Shown here piece after piece: positions 49,401-60,775 of a stretch of DNA of 64,000 bases. The DNA lies in the NCBI GenBank assembly GCA_963585895.1, contig OY757904.1, positions 4,835,982 through 4,899,981 on the forward strand. Reading direction: 5' to 3'. The position numbers were made by a program, and so were the translations under genes. How positions within the stretch are numbered: position 1 is the stretch's first letter; each line of letters begins with the position of its first letter. The notes below the pieces were generated by a model, which made no database searches, was not told where the DNA came from, and saw only the letters and a program-made list of their open reading frames with translations. The DNA comes from Sepioteuthis lessoniana. Its lineage: Eukaryota; Mollusca; Cephalopoda; Myopsida; Loliginidae.

Positions 49401-50449
49401 AGGAATGTTTGAATTGTCTTCCGTGACTAAGTTTTGATTTTATTACTTTAAGCTACATAATAATATTAATATTTTGCACTATTTCCAATCGCTTATCGTT
49501 CTCCTCAATTCATCTATATATTCTCTTTTGCTCGTTAATTTGCTACAAGAAAGTATAGGACTGTCAACTTGTCTTTTTTTTCAATACATTAGAAACGTTT
49601 GCTATTTTGTTACGTTTTGAGTATTTTAAAGTATTCTCTTTGAACACATGTGTACGTCGATATTTTCAGAGATATTTTAAATTCATATGTTTTATATTTT
49701 TGTGTCATTATTATTCTGTGCCCATTCGGTTATGTGTAATCTGATAGACATTCTAGTTCTGTGAACACAATTTCTAATGTTTATGTTTCCTTTCTCTATT
49801 CTATATCCTTCATTGAGCTTATTTACAAAATCTCTACAGCGGAGAGCTTTCTGAATGTTCATCCATTTTCAAATTTTACCATCTCTCTTTATCTCGCTCT
49901 GTCTCTCTGTCTCTCTTTCTGTAAATATATATAGTTTTGTTGTTTTTTTTTTTAATTTGTAACTTAGAAAGAGTTCAAACTATTTTACTATGGTTAATGT
50001 CCATGAGTTCTTTGCTTTGATGAGATTTCGACCGTTTATTTTCCTCTTCAAATTTTTCTTCTCTTTTATTTTTATTTAATCTTTAAGCGATTAGAGTTCC
50101 AACAATCCAAAATCTTGTAACTTTTTACCATTTAAGACGTTAATGATTGTTATTTTCGGTCATTATTTTCTCTCTTATATGCTGTTTTTTTTTTCTACCA
50201 CTAATATTGTAGAATTCTAGATGAGAAATTCCTTTACATTACCTTTACTAAAATACCGCCAGTTTGAATCCAAAATATTATTTCTTTGCTTTTATGTCTT
50301 TCAGGACTTATTAACAAATCAGAATTAATTTATTCCTCGGTTTCAATATCAGCATCAAGTTTTTTTCTTTCGGTTTACCGTTTTAATAAATAGCAAACTT
50401 TTATATAAAGTTCATCATCAAGGCATGATGCCAACACGGATTTCCCCCA

Positions 50450-50500
<51 letters not shown>

Positions 50501-51249
50501 TCATTAGTCCCAATCGTCCATCGCTCTCGGCAGATTACATCCCGTGTCCGTACATGAGTTCTGTGCTCTGTACAGAAAGTTACTATTTCCATCCTAGATA
50601 TGAATATATTATAGTCCTGTAACTACTTTCAGCGTTCATTTTGTAGCATCTTTCGCATTAGAGTTTCCTGGATTTGTTCAATCCTTGATTCCTTTAAGCA
50701 TTTGAGCTGTTAACGGATTCTTTTATCTCGAAATATAAATCTTTCAACTACAATGTTAGGCTGTTTTTATTTCCTTTTAAGTTCATAATTTTGAGTTTAA
50801 CTGAAGGAGGTAAATGTATTTGTTTATTATGATTCAAATACTTACAGGTTGTTTTATTATAAACGTCAACCACTCAGATTTTCTCTTATATTCTTTTGTG
50901 CTCTCTCATATCTAAAATTGGTCGAATCGCTAATGTACGTTTCTCTCAGTTTTCTCGTTTATTTTTTTCGGTTACTTGTCTGTAAGACTGACATTCGTTA
51001 TTCTGGAATTTTCTAATTTTTGTTGAACTCTGTACCAGTACCATTTTAGTTGACCTTCTAAAATCTATTAATTGATTTTGTTAGAACCACCGATTCTATT
51101 TGCATGTATGATATCTTCGCCAATTTTCCTGTAATTAGTTATTCCAATTTTGTTTGGTTTTATCATAGCGTCGTTTTTTTTTGTGAAAATTTTCAATTTG
51201 ATCTTCTCTCCTTAACCGCTCTGACATTTAAGTGACATTTTCTTGGTCA
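49401..51249. other. AT-rich DNA with (CT)n, no gene
   Basis: (CT)n at 50452-50497; the short frames over it on both strands encode Ser-Leu or Arg-Glu runs and are not genes. Nothing else recognised. Confidence 0.6.
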
Positions 51250-51275
51250 TTCTTCTTCTTCTTCTTCTTCTTCTT

Positions 51276-51344
<69 letters not shown>

Positions 51345-51363
51345 GTTACTTTTATTATTATTA
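51250..51363. repeat. (TTC)n passing into (TTA)n
   Basis: About 19 TTC units to 51304, then about 14 TTA units with one TTG break. The frame reading Leu-Leu and Ile-Ile through it is an artefact. Confidence 0.95.
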
Positions 51364-51794
51364 TTGATGCTTTTGAGAATGGTTTGTTTTTGTTTATTTG
51401 TTTAACAGTATATCAAGTCCTTATCTAGTATCAGAATTTACTTCATTTTATAAATATTTCATTGTTAGAACATTATTTTCAAAGTTATATTGTTTTTCTT
51501 AATTGCACTATTTTCTTTATAATACTCTGTTTGCATGAATTTGGATGGCTTCAAGTCTTTCATTATAATACGAATCACATCCGCGATTTGTATTATACGA
51601 TTATATGGTCTTACAGAAACTATTCTTATTTAAAAGTATTTGTTTACAGATATATGGTTTCAAGTATTCCAATCTAACGTCAATAAGTTACATGTAATTC
51701 TACGGTTTGATTTCTTTGTTTAATGGTATATCTACCTTCGTTCTTTATTTATAGTAAACCTCTCCTTCAATAAAACAGTTGTGAGTCAATTTAA

Positions 51795-51960
51795 CCAGGA
51801 GCTGGAGGGGATAACAGGGTTCAAAACTTTCCCAAGAGTATTCCCCCAAAAGTGAACCCTATAATGCAGCTAGAGCACAAACACACTTGCGTCGTGGCCA
51901 CAGTCCAGCTGTTTAGACATTATGCTACGAAGCCTCCCCAAAAGCAAACATAGGGTTCAA
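51795..51960 (-). mobile_element. SINE fragment, family B-like core
   Basis: Minus strand: GGAGGCTTCGTAGCATAATG as a possible head, then ACTCTTGGGAAAGTTTTGAA and TATCCCCTCCAGCTCCTGG, which match the CCCTTGGGAAAGGTATGAAT and CTCCCTCCAGCTATGG core of the 10.2-kb SINE. Strongly diverged. Confidence 0.6.
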
Positions 51961-52344
51961 AGTAAGCATCGATGATATTGGAAGACAATTAGAATATTAA
52001 GTAACTATTCTGATTACAAATAATTTGGTTTCGTTTCGTTTCGTTTCGTTGGGTTTTATGGCATATCAACCATTGAAAGTTAATTAAATCCAAATCCTCT
52101 TTTAACATATATATTAAATATATGATTGGTAAACAAATTTTTGGATACACAATTAAATGATCAAACAGTTCTATTTCTAACTATTCAATTTAGCATAAGT
52201 AATCAATTTTAAGTTGCCCCAAGTATTGCTACAAATCACCAACAACTCAATTAAATATCAGTCATTTCTTTTTACACAGTTTAATGATCAAACAATTCTA
52301 TTTCTAACAATTCAGTTTAGCATTGTTTGCACTCGGTTCAATTT

Positions 52345-52505
52345 GACCCATAGATAGGACCCTATAAAGAGGTATTCTGCATTCCCCAAAGTTCTTGCAT
52401 TATTGGAGGCTCACTATCAGATTGTTTGTTGGCGTATCCTGGACACTCGTCGGGAAGGGGTTTTACCCCTCAGCAGAGATGCCGTCTGTGTATTCTATAA
52501 CCCCA
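52345..52505. repeat. Repeat family C, copy 2
   Basis: CCTATAAAGAGGTATTCTGC, ATTGGAGGCTC and GGGAAGGGGTTTTACCCCTC. Related to 23278-23410 and 52680-52860. Confidence 0.5.
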
Positions 52506-52679
52506 GCCGACTAGGCTAAAATAATTCGGATAAAATTCTATTAGCTCATGAATTCCTATCTGATATTAATTCAATTCTATTTCTCAATGAGTATTTGTTG
52601 CACACAATTATATGCTTTCACGTATTCCTATGCAATTTTAATAATTTTCAAACAAATACTTGAGCCATACAAGGGAAGC

Positions 52680-52860
52680 TGATAGTTTCTACCTCCCTGG
52701 ATCCGTGTGGACCTGGAAGTAATATTAGTTAAGGGGTATTTCACACTCCCAAGAGTTTCAGAACAGGAGCTTCCCAACTGAATTCAGTTTGATGTCATAC
52801 AGAGGGCACTCCTTTGGTGAAGGTGTTACCCTTTTTCTGGGGGACGAAATTGTCATATTC
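52680..52860. repeat. Repeat family C, copy 3
   Basis: GAAGTAATATTAGTTAAGG, GGTATTTCACACTCCC, GGAGCTTCC, GGTGAAGGTGTTACCC. Collinear with the other two copies. Confidence 0.5.
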
Positions 52861-54000
52861 CAAGCCTTACCGATAGATTTGCTTTTGAAAACGATTTTAT
52901 AATTTTGATAGGGTACATACTGTGTGTATGTAAATTATCCAGAGCTTGATAAGATCCCATTGTTGTAATATATTAACAGAAACAGAAGTATCCCTGAAAA
53001 GATTCCTTGGTCACATAACTGCCATGGGTTCACCATACACTTTTATTTTAATTGCATAGAGAGAGAGACAGAGACAGAGAGAGAATGAGAAAGAGAGATA
53101 AATAGAAAGATCTGTGTATGCATTTGCGTCTTGCGTGTATTTGTGAGTTTATACAATATTAGAATCTGAGATTTGACGTTAAAGCAGTTTTCTGTTTCAC
53201 TGTAAATAAAGCTTGAATTAAATTTTCATTGATAATTATCTTCACACACATTGAATTAAAACTCCACCGGAAGCACTTTTAGAGATTTTATAATCAAATC
53301 CAATTTGACAGTTGCACTTAAATCTCTCGATTAGACACGTTTAATACCACAGATGTTTTATTTTGAAAGCGGGGGTTGTTGAATAATTTTTCCTTTCACC
53401 TTCATCTATTTACAGCTTACACTGCGATATTTTTTATTATGTTCGTTTAGAAATATAAACTATTTTTCATATCAAGACACTGATTTTTTATTTAAAAATA
53501 GGAGTTTTTTTAAGAAAATCTTAATAGTCTGTAAGTTTGATCGTAAAAAGGAGACAAATCCATATGATAACAATAGATAATATAGAGTGTGTATATTTGA
53601 AATATGGTCATGTTTTTAGATGATGTATTGATATTAGTTTCAAACAAATGTTAATGCACTTAAGTCAGTGCTGATATAAGTTAAAAGATCAATCAAACTA
53701 CGGTCAAAATTTTGGAATAAAGCTAAATCATTAAACTTGAAATCTCAAAAAAATTGAAATATCATGGAGAAAGGGTTATTTGGATGAATAATTCTTGAGT
53801 CAAAGAAATTTTAAAAATCCAATTAATCTTCAGATTTTCCTTTCAAAACTAACTCTGAGTAGTAAAGAAAAATGTGTTATCCTTTAATTATTAACATTTG
53901 GATTAATGTACGTAAATTTTCTTTTGTATCGTTCTCTAAATCACATGTTAATAAAATGATGTAAGGAACTTAGGCTACTTTAATACAACAAATTTTGCGT
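52861..54000. other. AT-rich DNA, nothing recognised
   Basis: A short GA-rich run at 53060-53100. No frame or repeat of note. Confidence 0.5.
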
Positions 54001-54002
54001 TA

Positions 54003-54225
54003 GCACTTTGCTATTTCTGTACTTCAGTTGCCACAAGGACAAATTGCTGTGTTCCTTGTGGTTCGAGCTTTATGCAATGAATGGACTGCTCTGTTGGCTG
54101 AAACTTTTTTCAAAGATTGGCTCTATATATCTTTTTCATGCAAAAGATTGTCGAATTTTGGTTGTCTTTTTGTTTTCCGAGAAGCAAACAGGTTTCCGAC
54201 TTTTTTCTGGGTGTAAGATATTTCT
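54003..54225 (+). other. Orphan open segment, exon-like but unassigned
   Basis: Two plus-strand frames are open together. The one from 54028 reads MPQGQIAVFLVVRALCNEWT, then LLAETFFKDWLYISFSCKRL and ends at FFWV. It is preceded by a pyrimidine-rich TTTCTGTACTTCAG (about 54014-54027), a plausible splice acceptor, and ends near GGGTGTAAG, a weak donor-like site. I know no protein with this sequence; it could be an old exon or repeat debris. Confidence 0.25.
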
Positions 54226-54397
54226 TTTTTCACGTTGAGACTCAATGACACCAACACAAGGAATTTGAGTTATACGGCGAAAGTGGCAGAGAAAAAGTGG
54301 GGCTGACTATAAGGGATTTTTCGAGGGTCGCATCTGATACCACCTACAAGTCTCTTCAATTTGGGAAATCAAAACATACTTGACTTTCTAGGTTGAT

Positions 54398-54685
54398 CCT
54401 ATTTACCAACCCCTCCGCTCAGACAAGATATGACACAAGGTCAATTTTTAAGCGGAGTTTAACAGGTTTGAATTCAGAGTTTTCCTTCTCCTAGACTAGT
54501 TGCCTTATCAAGGCTGAAGAACCCAGTCTGTCCTACTATTTACCCGTAGCTGGAGGGAGAATAATTGGATTCATACCTTTCCCAAGGGTATTAGTGCTAT
54601 GTGAAATGCAATCAGTCTCGTCCAGGATTTGAACTTGTGTCGCCGTGTCCATTTCCTACGACAATAACAATTACACCACGGGCAC
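54398..54685 (-). mobile_element. SINE family B with 14-bp TSD
   Basis: Minus-strand copy of the 10.2-kb SINE: head GGTGCCCGTGGTGTAATTGT, B-box-like AAGTTCAAATCC, core ACCCTTGGGAAAGGTATGAA, and tail GGTTGGTAAATAGG. Flanked by an exact 14-bp duplication, CTTTCTAGGTTGAT, at 54384-54397 and 54686-54699. Similarity to the 10.2-kb copy is high along its full length, so insertion is comparatively recent. Confidence 0.92.
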
Positions 54686-54699
54686 CTTTCTAGGTTGAT

Positions 54700-55560
54700 G
54701 GTCAGATACACTCTCTTTAACTCAATCATACATTATACTGTCTGATGGTCGAATCCACTCTGACTGATGTATGAATACCTTCAAAACTTTAAAACTCTCT
54801 TACTTGCCATCTGAGAGGTATCCCCTTATTACTTAAAAAAACTACCTTAACCAAGCATGAACTTCAAAAGGTGGCCGCTATGTTGTCTAGAAGTTATTAT
54901 TTATCTTGTTATTTATTTGTCTGTGCATGGACCAACTGTTGATTTAGTTTATTTATTTAAACCAAGCAGCAACACCTTCTCTTGATATAATGTAAGACTA
55001 TTATCAATACTCTTTCGACAATAAAAATAATCTGGCAACATATTTGAGGAACATATAGTTTATAAAATTTACAATCGTATATTGAGTCAGTTGTGTAAAT
55101 GTAAGGGACTATCAGAAAGTAAAGCTTCCTATTTATTATCACGGGAAATATAATAGGTACAGCGAGAAAATGACACTTTTAGATATTGAAAGTTTTCAGC
55201 TGCAAAGCTGACTTCTTTCCCATCGTTATCAACTCGGAAAATTTATTTTCACCAGCGAGGAACAAGAGCTTGCATGCCGTCAGGATAAGAGGATTACTCT
55301 AAAATAAGGCATTCTGTTATTTCAAGAGTTCCTCCATGATTAGTGATAGACGCTCGGGGTATGCCAATTGAATAATCAGTTCGACAAAATGGCCTCTATC
55401 ATATGTATATACGTCTGTGTGTGTGTGTCTGTGTGTGTATGTCTGTGTGTGTATGTTTGTGCGTGTGTGCGTGTGTGTGTGCATGCGCGCGTGTATGTGT
55501 ATGTGTGTTCTGGTTAGTGAACACAAGTAGTAGTAATAATAAAACAAACCACGATATGTG
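54700..55560. other. Spacer with possible mariner end and (TG)n
   Basis: GGGACTATCAGAAAGTAAAG at about 55107-55126 has the look of a mariner-type terminal repeat, but no partner was found. (TG)n with interruptions at 55416-55510. The stretch 55378-55425 (GACAAAATGGCCTCTATCAT) recurs beyond the LINE at 63521-63560. Confidence 0.4.
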
Positions 55561-55639
55561 AGGAAATAATTATATTTACAGGAAAGAGTATTTACAAGAG
55601 AGAGACTGTTAGTAATAAGAACATAGGATTAGTGATAGA

Positions 55640-56396
55640 GTAATGATATACTTCAACAATAGGAACGGCTCTTCTGGTCTGACTCGTAGGCTTATTTTAT
55701 TTCTTTGTAAATAAATACAAAGAAGGCACAAGGCCTTAAGGTTTTTGGGGAGGGGAAGGGAGTGGTCTTGTTTTCTATATATTCGAAAGGGAGCCTAGCT
55801 AGCCACATTCGCCGACCCATTCAACAGTACAATATATAACCATTCATCCTTCCTCATTTGCGCAACAGATACCAAAATACCACATTTGCTCTATGATAAA
55901 GCCTACTTAAAGCCCGTAAGTGGTATATGACTTTTATTTACAAAATATGATTAATGTACAGTGAAGTGATGGGAATGGGAGGAAAAAAACCCGAAAAATA
56001 TATATACAAGAAAGAAAACAAGGAAAAATTCCCCATTTGGTTTCCCTCCCATCCCCCGTCTATAAGATTTGGAGGCCGACTGTTTTCCGGGTCGAAAGAA
56101 ACCGGAAACAAGCCGGACCTACCCTAGGTGGGGTGGGAATCCTAATTTACAGAGATAAAAGAAATAAAGGGTCGGGCGCGGTATGGGTCAATAAAAGCAG
56201 ATAATATGATTTTTTACATATGAATGTTCAAGATCTTCAATAAAACGGGCTGGGATTCGGGTTGAGGTGCAAAAATAATAGGGATGGGAAAGATCTTGAG
56301 AAACTAACGACTAGATGACGGGGACAATGACACACAACATACTGCTAACTAGGTTACAAGGGGGAAAAACAATTCTACTTACCTGGGATGGGGTCC
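55640..56396 (-). other. LINE 3' untranslated region
   Basis: About 0.75 kb after the ORF2 stop with no open frame; purine/pyrimidine-skewed stretches (56000-56110). The left limit is a guess because no clear poly(A)-type tail is visible on the minus strand. Confidence 0.45.
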
Positions 56397-59300
56397 CTAA
56401 GGACCCGTACCGTATACGCCATGGGCCGGCAGAGGAGGAAAGGATGACTCCAACATTGCTCCCTTTCGTACGACCAGGCTCACTGCAGTCACCCACCTTT
56501 TGCTGAATGTTATGCGATCCAAGCGTTTTCTATCGCATCTGATTTTGACCCTCAGCTGATGCTGAAAATACAAAACCAGATCACGATGAGAAAAGCTTGC
56601 ATCGTCATACAATCCCTTGTTTCGCGTCGTCCAAATCACCATTCGGGCTACAGCTAGGATCGCAAGAAACACCACACGCTTCTCATCATGAAACGGAGGA
56701 AGAACGTTGTCTACGACGTAACCAACGTCGAGCAGCACAAGCTTTTTGGGTTCGATGCGAGCCGTCCACTCCCCGACGTGATCCCAAAACGGGCGGACTC
56801 GCTCGCAGTAGTAGAAGGCGTGCTCAGCCGTTTCTTCCAACCCACTGCTGCAGCGAGGGCAATCAGGCACGTCTGCCAGGCCCGCTTTGTAGTTCAAGTC
56901 GCGAAGGGGCAACACATTCCATACAAGTCACCAGGTGAGCGAGAACTCGGAGTTGTTCAAGAAGCTCGATCCTGGCGCCCAATTCCAGTGAGAGCGGATC
57001 TCCTCCGCCGTCCAGCCGTGCCGCTCGCTGAGAGGATCAGAAGCGGAACCCACCACTAGCTCCCGATACAGTTCCTTCCGAGGCCATGAAAGGTCACTGG
57101 ACCCAAGAAGGTTACCAAGGGCCTTTCGGCACTCGCGGACAAACAGTGCTTCGCCCAAAGGCCTACGTCGACCTTCAGCCTTTGGGTCTGAGTTGAGGCG
57201 AGGAAAAATCCGACTCGCTTTTCGTCTCCACACTGAGTCCCCCGTCAAGACACGGCCCAGATATGCAAGTCTTTCAGCAAGCCAGTGGCTCTCCAGATCA
57301 GGCATACCCAGACCCCCGTTGCGAGTACGTTGGATACAGACCTGCCTACGGACCATCGGCCTTGCACCTCCCCAGAGCAATCTGGAGAGGGATCGTTGCA
57401 GTGCCAACCGATGTGCCTTAGGCAGAGGAAGTACAGCCAATCGGTAAAGGATCAAGGGGAAGACGTACGCGGTGCACGCCTCCGCCCTGCCCTTTAAGGA
57501 CAACCTCCTTGAAAGCCAGATTCCCACTTGAGCATTCACCTTAGCATTAACTTCCGACCAATTTCGCTCCAGTTGGAGGTCGGGCCCAAACCACACCCCG
57601 AGGATGCGGATGGGTCCGCCACTCCAGCGGAAGGGCCCCGGAAGAGTATTGCTATCCCTGCAAGCACCGAGCCGCAAACCTTCGCTTTTGTCAAAATTGA
57701 CCTTGGCCCCTGCAATCCGCTCATACTCGACAACCACCTCTTTCACAGCCTCAATATCCTGGCGGCGGGATACAAAGACTGTGACGTCATCAGCGAACGC
57801 GGAAACCCTGGCTGCAAGGCGGCCAACGAATGGGATACCGCGCAGTGCCGGACTTGTCCCCTCATCCCTAAGCCTGCGCAGGAGGGGCTCCAACGCGAGG
57901 ACATAGAGAAGAGGAGACAGAGGGCAGCCTTGCCGGACCGAACGCTCGATCGCGATCACCCCCGAACGCCTTCCGTTCACCTGCACCACTGCCTGAGGGT
58001 TGTGGTACATCATGCTAATCCATCTGCGGAACTCCGGTTTGAATCCGGCAGTCTCCAAAACAGACGCCAAGAACCGATGGTCAACCCTATCGAAGGCCTT
58101 GGACTGATCTAAACTGATCAGCGCGGCTTCGGTGTCGTCTTTTATCCCCTCTAGGACCTCGCAAATCAAGTGCAGGTTGTCCTGGATCGATCTTTCCTTC
58201 ACAGCAAAGGTCTGCTCGGGGCCGATTAGATCGCTAATGACAAGCTGTAAACGATTCGCTAAGACCCGGCCCAAAATCTTTAACTCTGTGTTAAGCAGAG
58301 TTATGGGCCTGTAATCGTCTAAACCCTCCCAAACATACCTGCAACCTTTCTTCAGCAATGTGATCACGCCCTTGGTAACGCTACCAGGGATGGCTCTCTG
58401 GGCGAACCAATGGTTGAACATATCCGTCAGAATAGGTACAAACATGTGCGACATCCTCAAGTACACTTCGTAGGGCAAATCATCTAGTCCCGGCGACTTG
58501 TTGAGGCCGACCTGCTTCAACGCATCACGGACTTCGCATTCAGTAACCACACCCTCGCAGCTAGCCTCTTCAGCCGCCCCAAGACGGGGGAAGTCTGTGA
58601 AATAGCTACGAAACTCCCGGAGCGGGAGATCAGTGCAGCGGGCAAAGCGATCCCGAAAGTGCGCCCAAAAGGCGTCACGTATCTCACGACCCGATCGCAG
58701 CAGACGCCCGTCCGGGGTCTTAACAGATGCGATGTACCGATCGGGGAACCTTCGCACTTCTTCTTCACGGGCAGTCGCGTTCGATTTCACAGCTTCGTTG
58801 AGAACTCTTTTTAGCCTAGATCTAACTACTTATCCCTTGTAGCGCTCGCTACTCTCACGCTCAAGGTCCCTCCTATCTAGCTCTACACCTAGGGAGTCCC
58901 CCCCAGCCACCGCCCGGGAGAGTCTATCATCTATAGATTTCGCCTCCGCGGTCCTATCTAAGTTGAGCTGTCGACCGTATTTGGTGGCGAAATCTCTAAT
59001 CCTATGCTTAAGAGAAACCCACCACCTATTCCCGGTAACCGCCCCCACTAACGCCCGTTGAATTAGGGATTTCAGCCGATCCTGGAAGTCCCGTATCTCC
59101 AGTAAGGGGGTATTGAACTTCCAGTAGCCGGCTAGACTAGGCCTATTTGCTAACCGCAGACTGACTCTAATAAGTTTATGGTCAGTCCACGCTATCAAGT
59201 GGAACGTGTGACAACTAACAAAATCAATGTCAGCTCTTCTCACTAACACTCTGTCCAAGTAGGAACCTACTTTGGCAGAGGGCGATCTATCTAGCCACGT

Positions 59301-59864
59301 CCACATCTCCCGCCCTGGGTGATCCAGACGAAACCTGTCGACCAAACCATGACGAGTCATGAAGCCGACAAGGCTGCTTTCACACCTTCCCAATCTGTTA
59401 GCTCCCCGCCCGACCTTATCTATCTTGGGATCAAGGATCGCATTCCAATCACCCATTAAGACTAGCCGCTTCGTATCGTCCAGGAACGGCGCCAACCGAC
59501 GAAAAAAGGAAACCCTCTGCGCAGCGATATTGGATGCATAAACCGCAACCAGACGAAACTTGAAACTTTTCACGGCAACATCGGCCACAACCAGCCGGCC
59601 CCCGTCACCTGCAAGAACAACGTCAACATCAGCATCAAGGCTGCGTCCAAATAGCAAAGAGACTCCAACGCTGGTGCGGCTGCCGTATGCTGAGAAAACG
59701 TTAAAATCACTTTCCAGCACCCGACAGTCGGCACCGCAAGTGAAGTGAGTCTCCTGCACTGCAGCAACATTCACTCCGAGGTTCTTGAGTTCAGCAAGCA
59801 AGCGCATACACTTGCTTGAATCCCTCAGTCCCCTCACATTCAAACTGGCAAGGTTTAAAGCCAT
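56397..59864 (-). pseudogene. LINE ORF2: endonuclease / reverse transcriptase, two stops
   Basis: About 1,156 codons from ATG 59864, 14 nt after the preceding stop. Endonuclease (residues 1-235): LNVRG (Asn9), QETH (Glu38), GDWNAIL (Asp139, Asn141), SYLDR (Asp204), TDH (Asp228-His229), all catalytic positions present. A TAA at 58832-58830 interrupts the linker. Reverse transcriptase (58790 onward): DDYRPITLLNTELKILGRVL, SLDQSKAFDRVDHRFL, RQGCPLSPLLYVLALEPLL, FADDVTVF (about 57797-57770, catalytic Asp pair intact), ILGVWFGP. A TGA at 56930-56928 precedes the C-terminal part with CPRCSSGLEETAEHAFYYC, a CCHC finger. Both stops are in the same frame as the rest and could each come from one C-to-T change (CAA to TAA, CGA to TGA). 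Target-primed reverse transcription is the family's reaction. Confidence 0.92.
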
Positions 59865-59878
59865 CAATCCAACTTACC

Positions 59879-60775
59879 TTACTCAGTGTCGACTACGGGC
59901 CGGAAATCCTTCGGGGTGAGGATGCCAACGGCCTGACGCAGGGAAGCGGTGCCGAGCTCAGTGCTAACTCGGTCGTCCCTGGTAATTCCCCCGACATCCA
60001 TAGGGTACCTAAGCTTTAGGGACCTATAAAATGATGGGTGAACTAAAATCGAGACCCTGCCCGAACAAAAAGGAAGCATTTTTTTGAGGGAGGAATGCTC
60101 CAATTCCGCCAGCCTTAAATCCGCACAGCTGGCTTCCTGAATGAAGCGCCACAGCTCCCTTGTACGGGTACCAGCTGCGCGAACAAAGGTGGTCACCTTG
60201 GCTGCATCCCTAAACAAGTATGGGTTTGATATGGACTTTTCATTTATGGATTTGAATGAAAATAATGGTTTCAGAATTGTCTTTAATTGATGATCTGTGA
60301 TTTTAGATGGGTCTGGTTCTGAACAAAGGGTGATTTCAATTAATGGTTTTCGAACTTCATTTGTTGCTGAATGAGTTCTTGTCTGTGTGGGTGATGGTGA
60401 TGGTGATTGTCCAATTCTGTTTACTGATCTGGATCGGGAGAACATTTTGGGAGTGGTGGTTGGAGAGAGAGAAGGAAGAATTGGTAGGAGGGGGGTTCTT
60501 TTTGTATATGTTGAGCTGGGGAGTGGAGGATTTGCGCTGGGCGTTGTGGGTTATTCTGTATGATTGGTGATGGTCCTTGGTTTTTTTCTGTGGGTTTCTG
60601 GGGTTGAGTGGGCATGGGTTGTTGTGGTTTTTGTTTTTCTATTTGTGGTTGTTGTTTCTTTGGTTTTGGTGTACACTGCTTTTTCTCCCCATCCTTGTCT
60701 GAATCCCCACTGTCTCTTCTCCTTTTTAGATTATAAGATGTTTCCATCTCTTCTGGTTGTTTTTTGTTGACGCTT
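59879..60775 (-). pseudogene. LINE ORF1 extra domain, unit B (second copy)
   Basis: Begins KKQPEEMETSYNLKRRRDSG (Met at 60747), a Gln/Pro/Lys-rich stretch (PKPKKQQPQIEKQKPQQP), then a frameshift near 60440 into a folded-looking domain: LKTILKPLFSFKSINEKS, AAKVTTFVRAAGTRTRELWR, LAELEHSSLKKMLPFCSGRV, SILVHPSFYRSLKLRYPMDV, GGITRDDRVSTELGTASLRQ, ending DFRPVVDTE and TAA at 59881-59879. Its stop lies 14 nt before ORF2. I do not know a named domain for it. It is probably the C-terminal domain of ORF1 in this LINE group. Confidence 0.75.

Larger units (their letters stand above)
51525..52660. repeat. Degenerate satellite, second cluster, interrupted
   Basis: Units resembling the 49.2-kb array occur near 51530 (TTTGGATGGCTTCAAGTC), 51640 (TATATGGTTTCAAGTATTCC), 52147 and 52274 (TTAATGATCAAAC, then CTATTTCTAAC), 52215 (CAAGTATTGCTAC) and 52605 (TATATGCTTTCACGTATTCC). 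The pair at 52156 and 52283 is 127 bp apart, about two units. SINE and family C pieces interrupt the cluster. A (TTTCG)n run lies at 52029-52051. Confidence 0.5.

Noticed and set aside
51243..51428. Leu/Ile-rich 61-codon frame that looks like a membrane segment
   Set aside because: It is a (TTC)n/(TTA)n repeat read in one frame.
57528..58112. 194-codon plus-strand frame
   Set aside because: Exact antisense of the conserved reverse transcriptase; GC-rich coding sequence leaves long shadow frames. The same applies to 56597-57059, 61025-61869 and 62052-62723.
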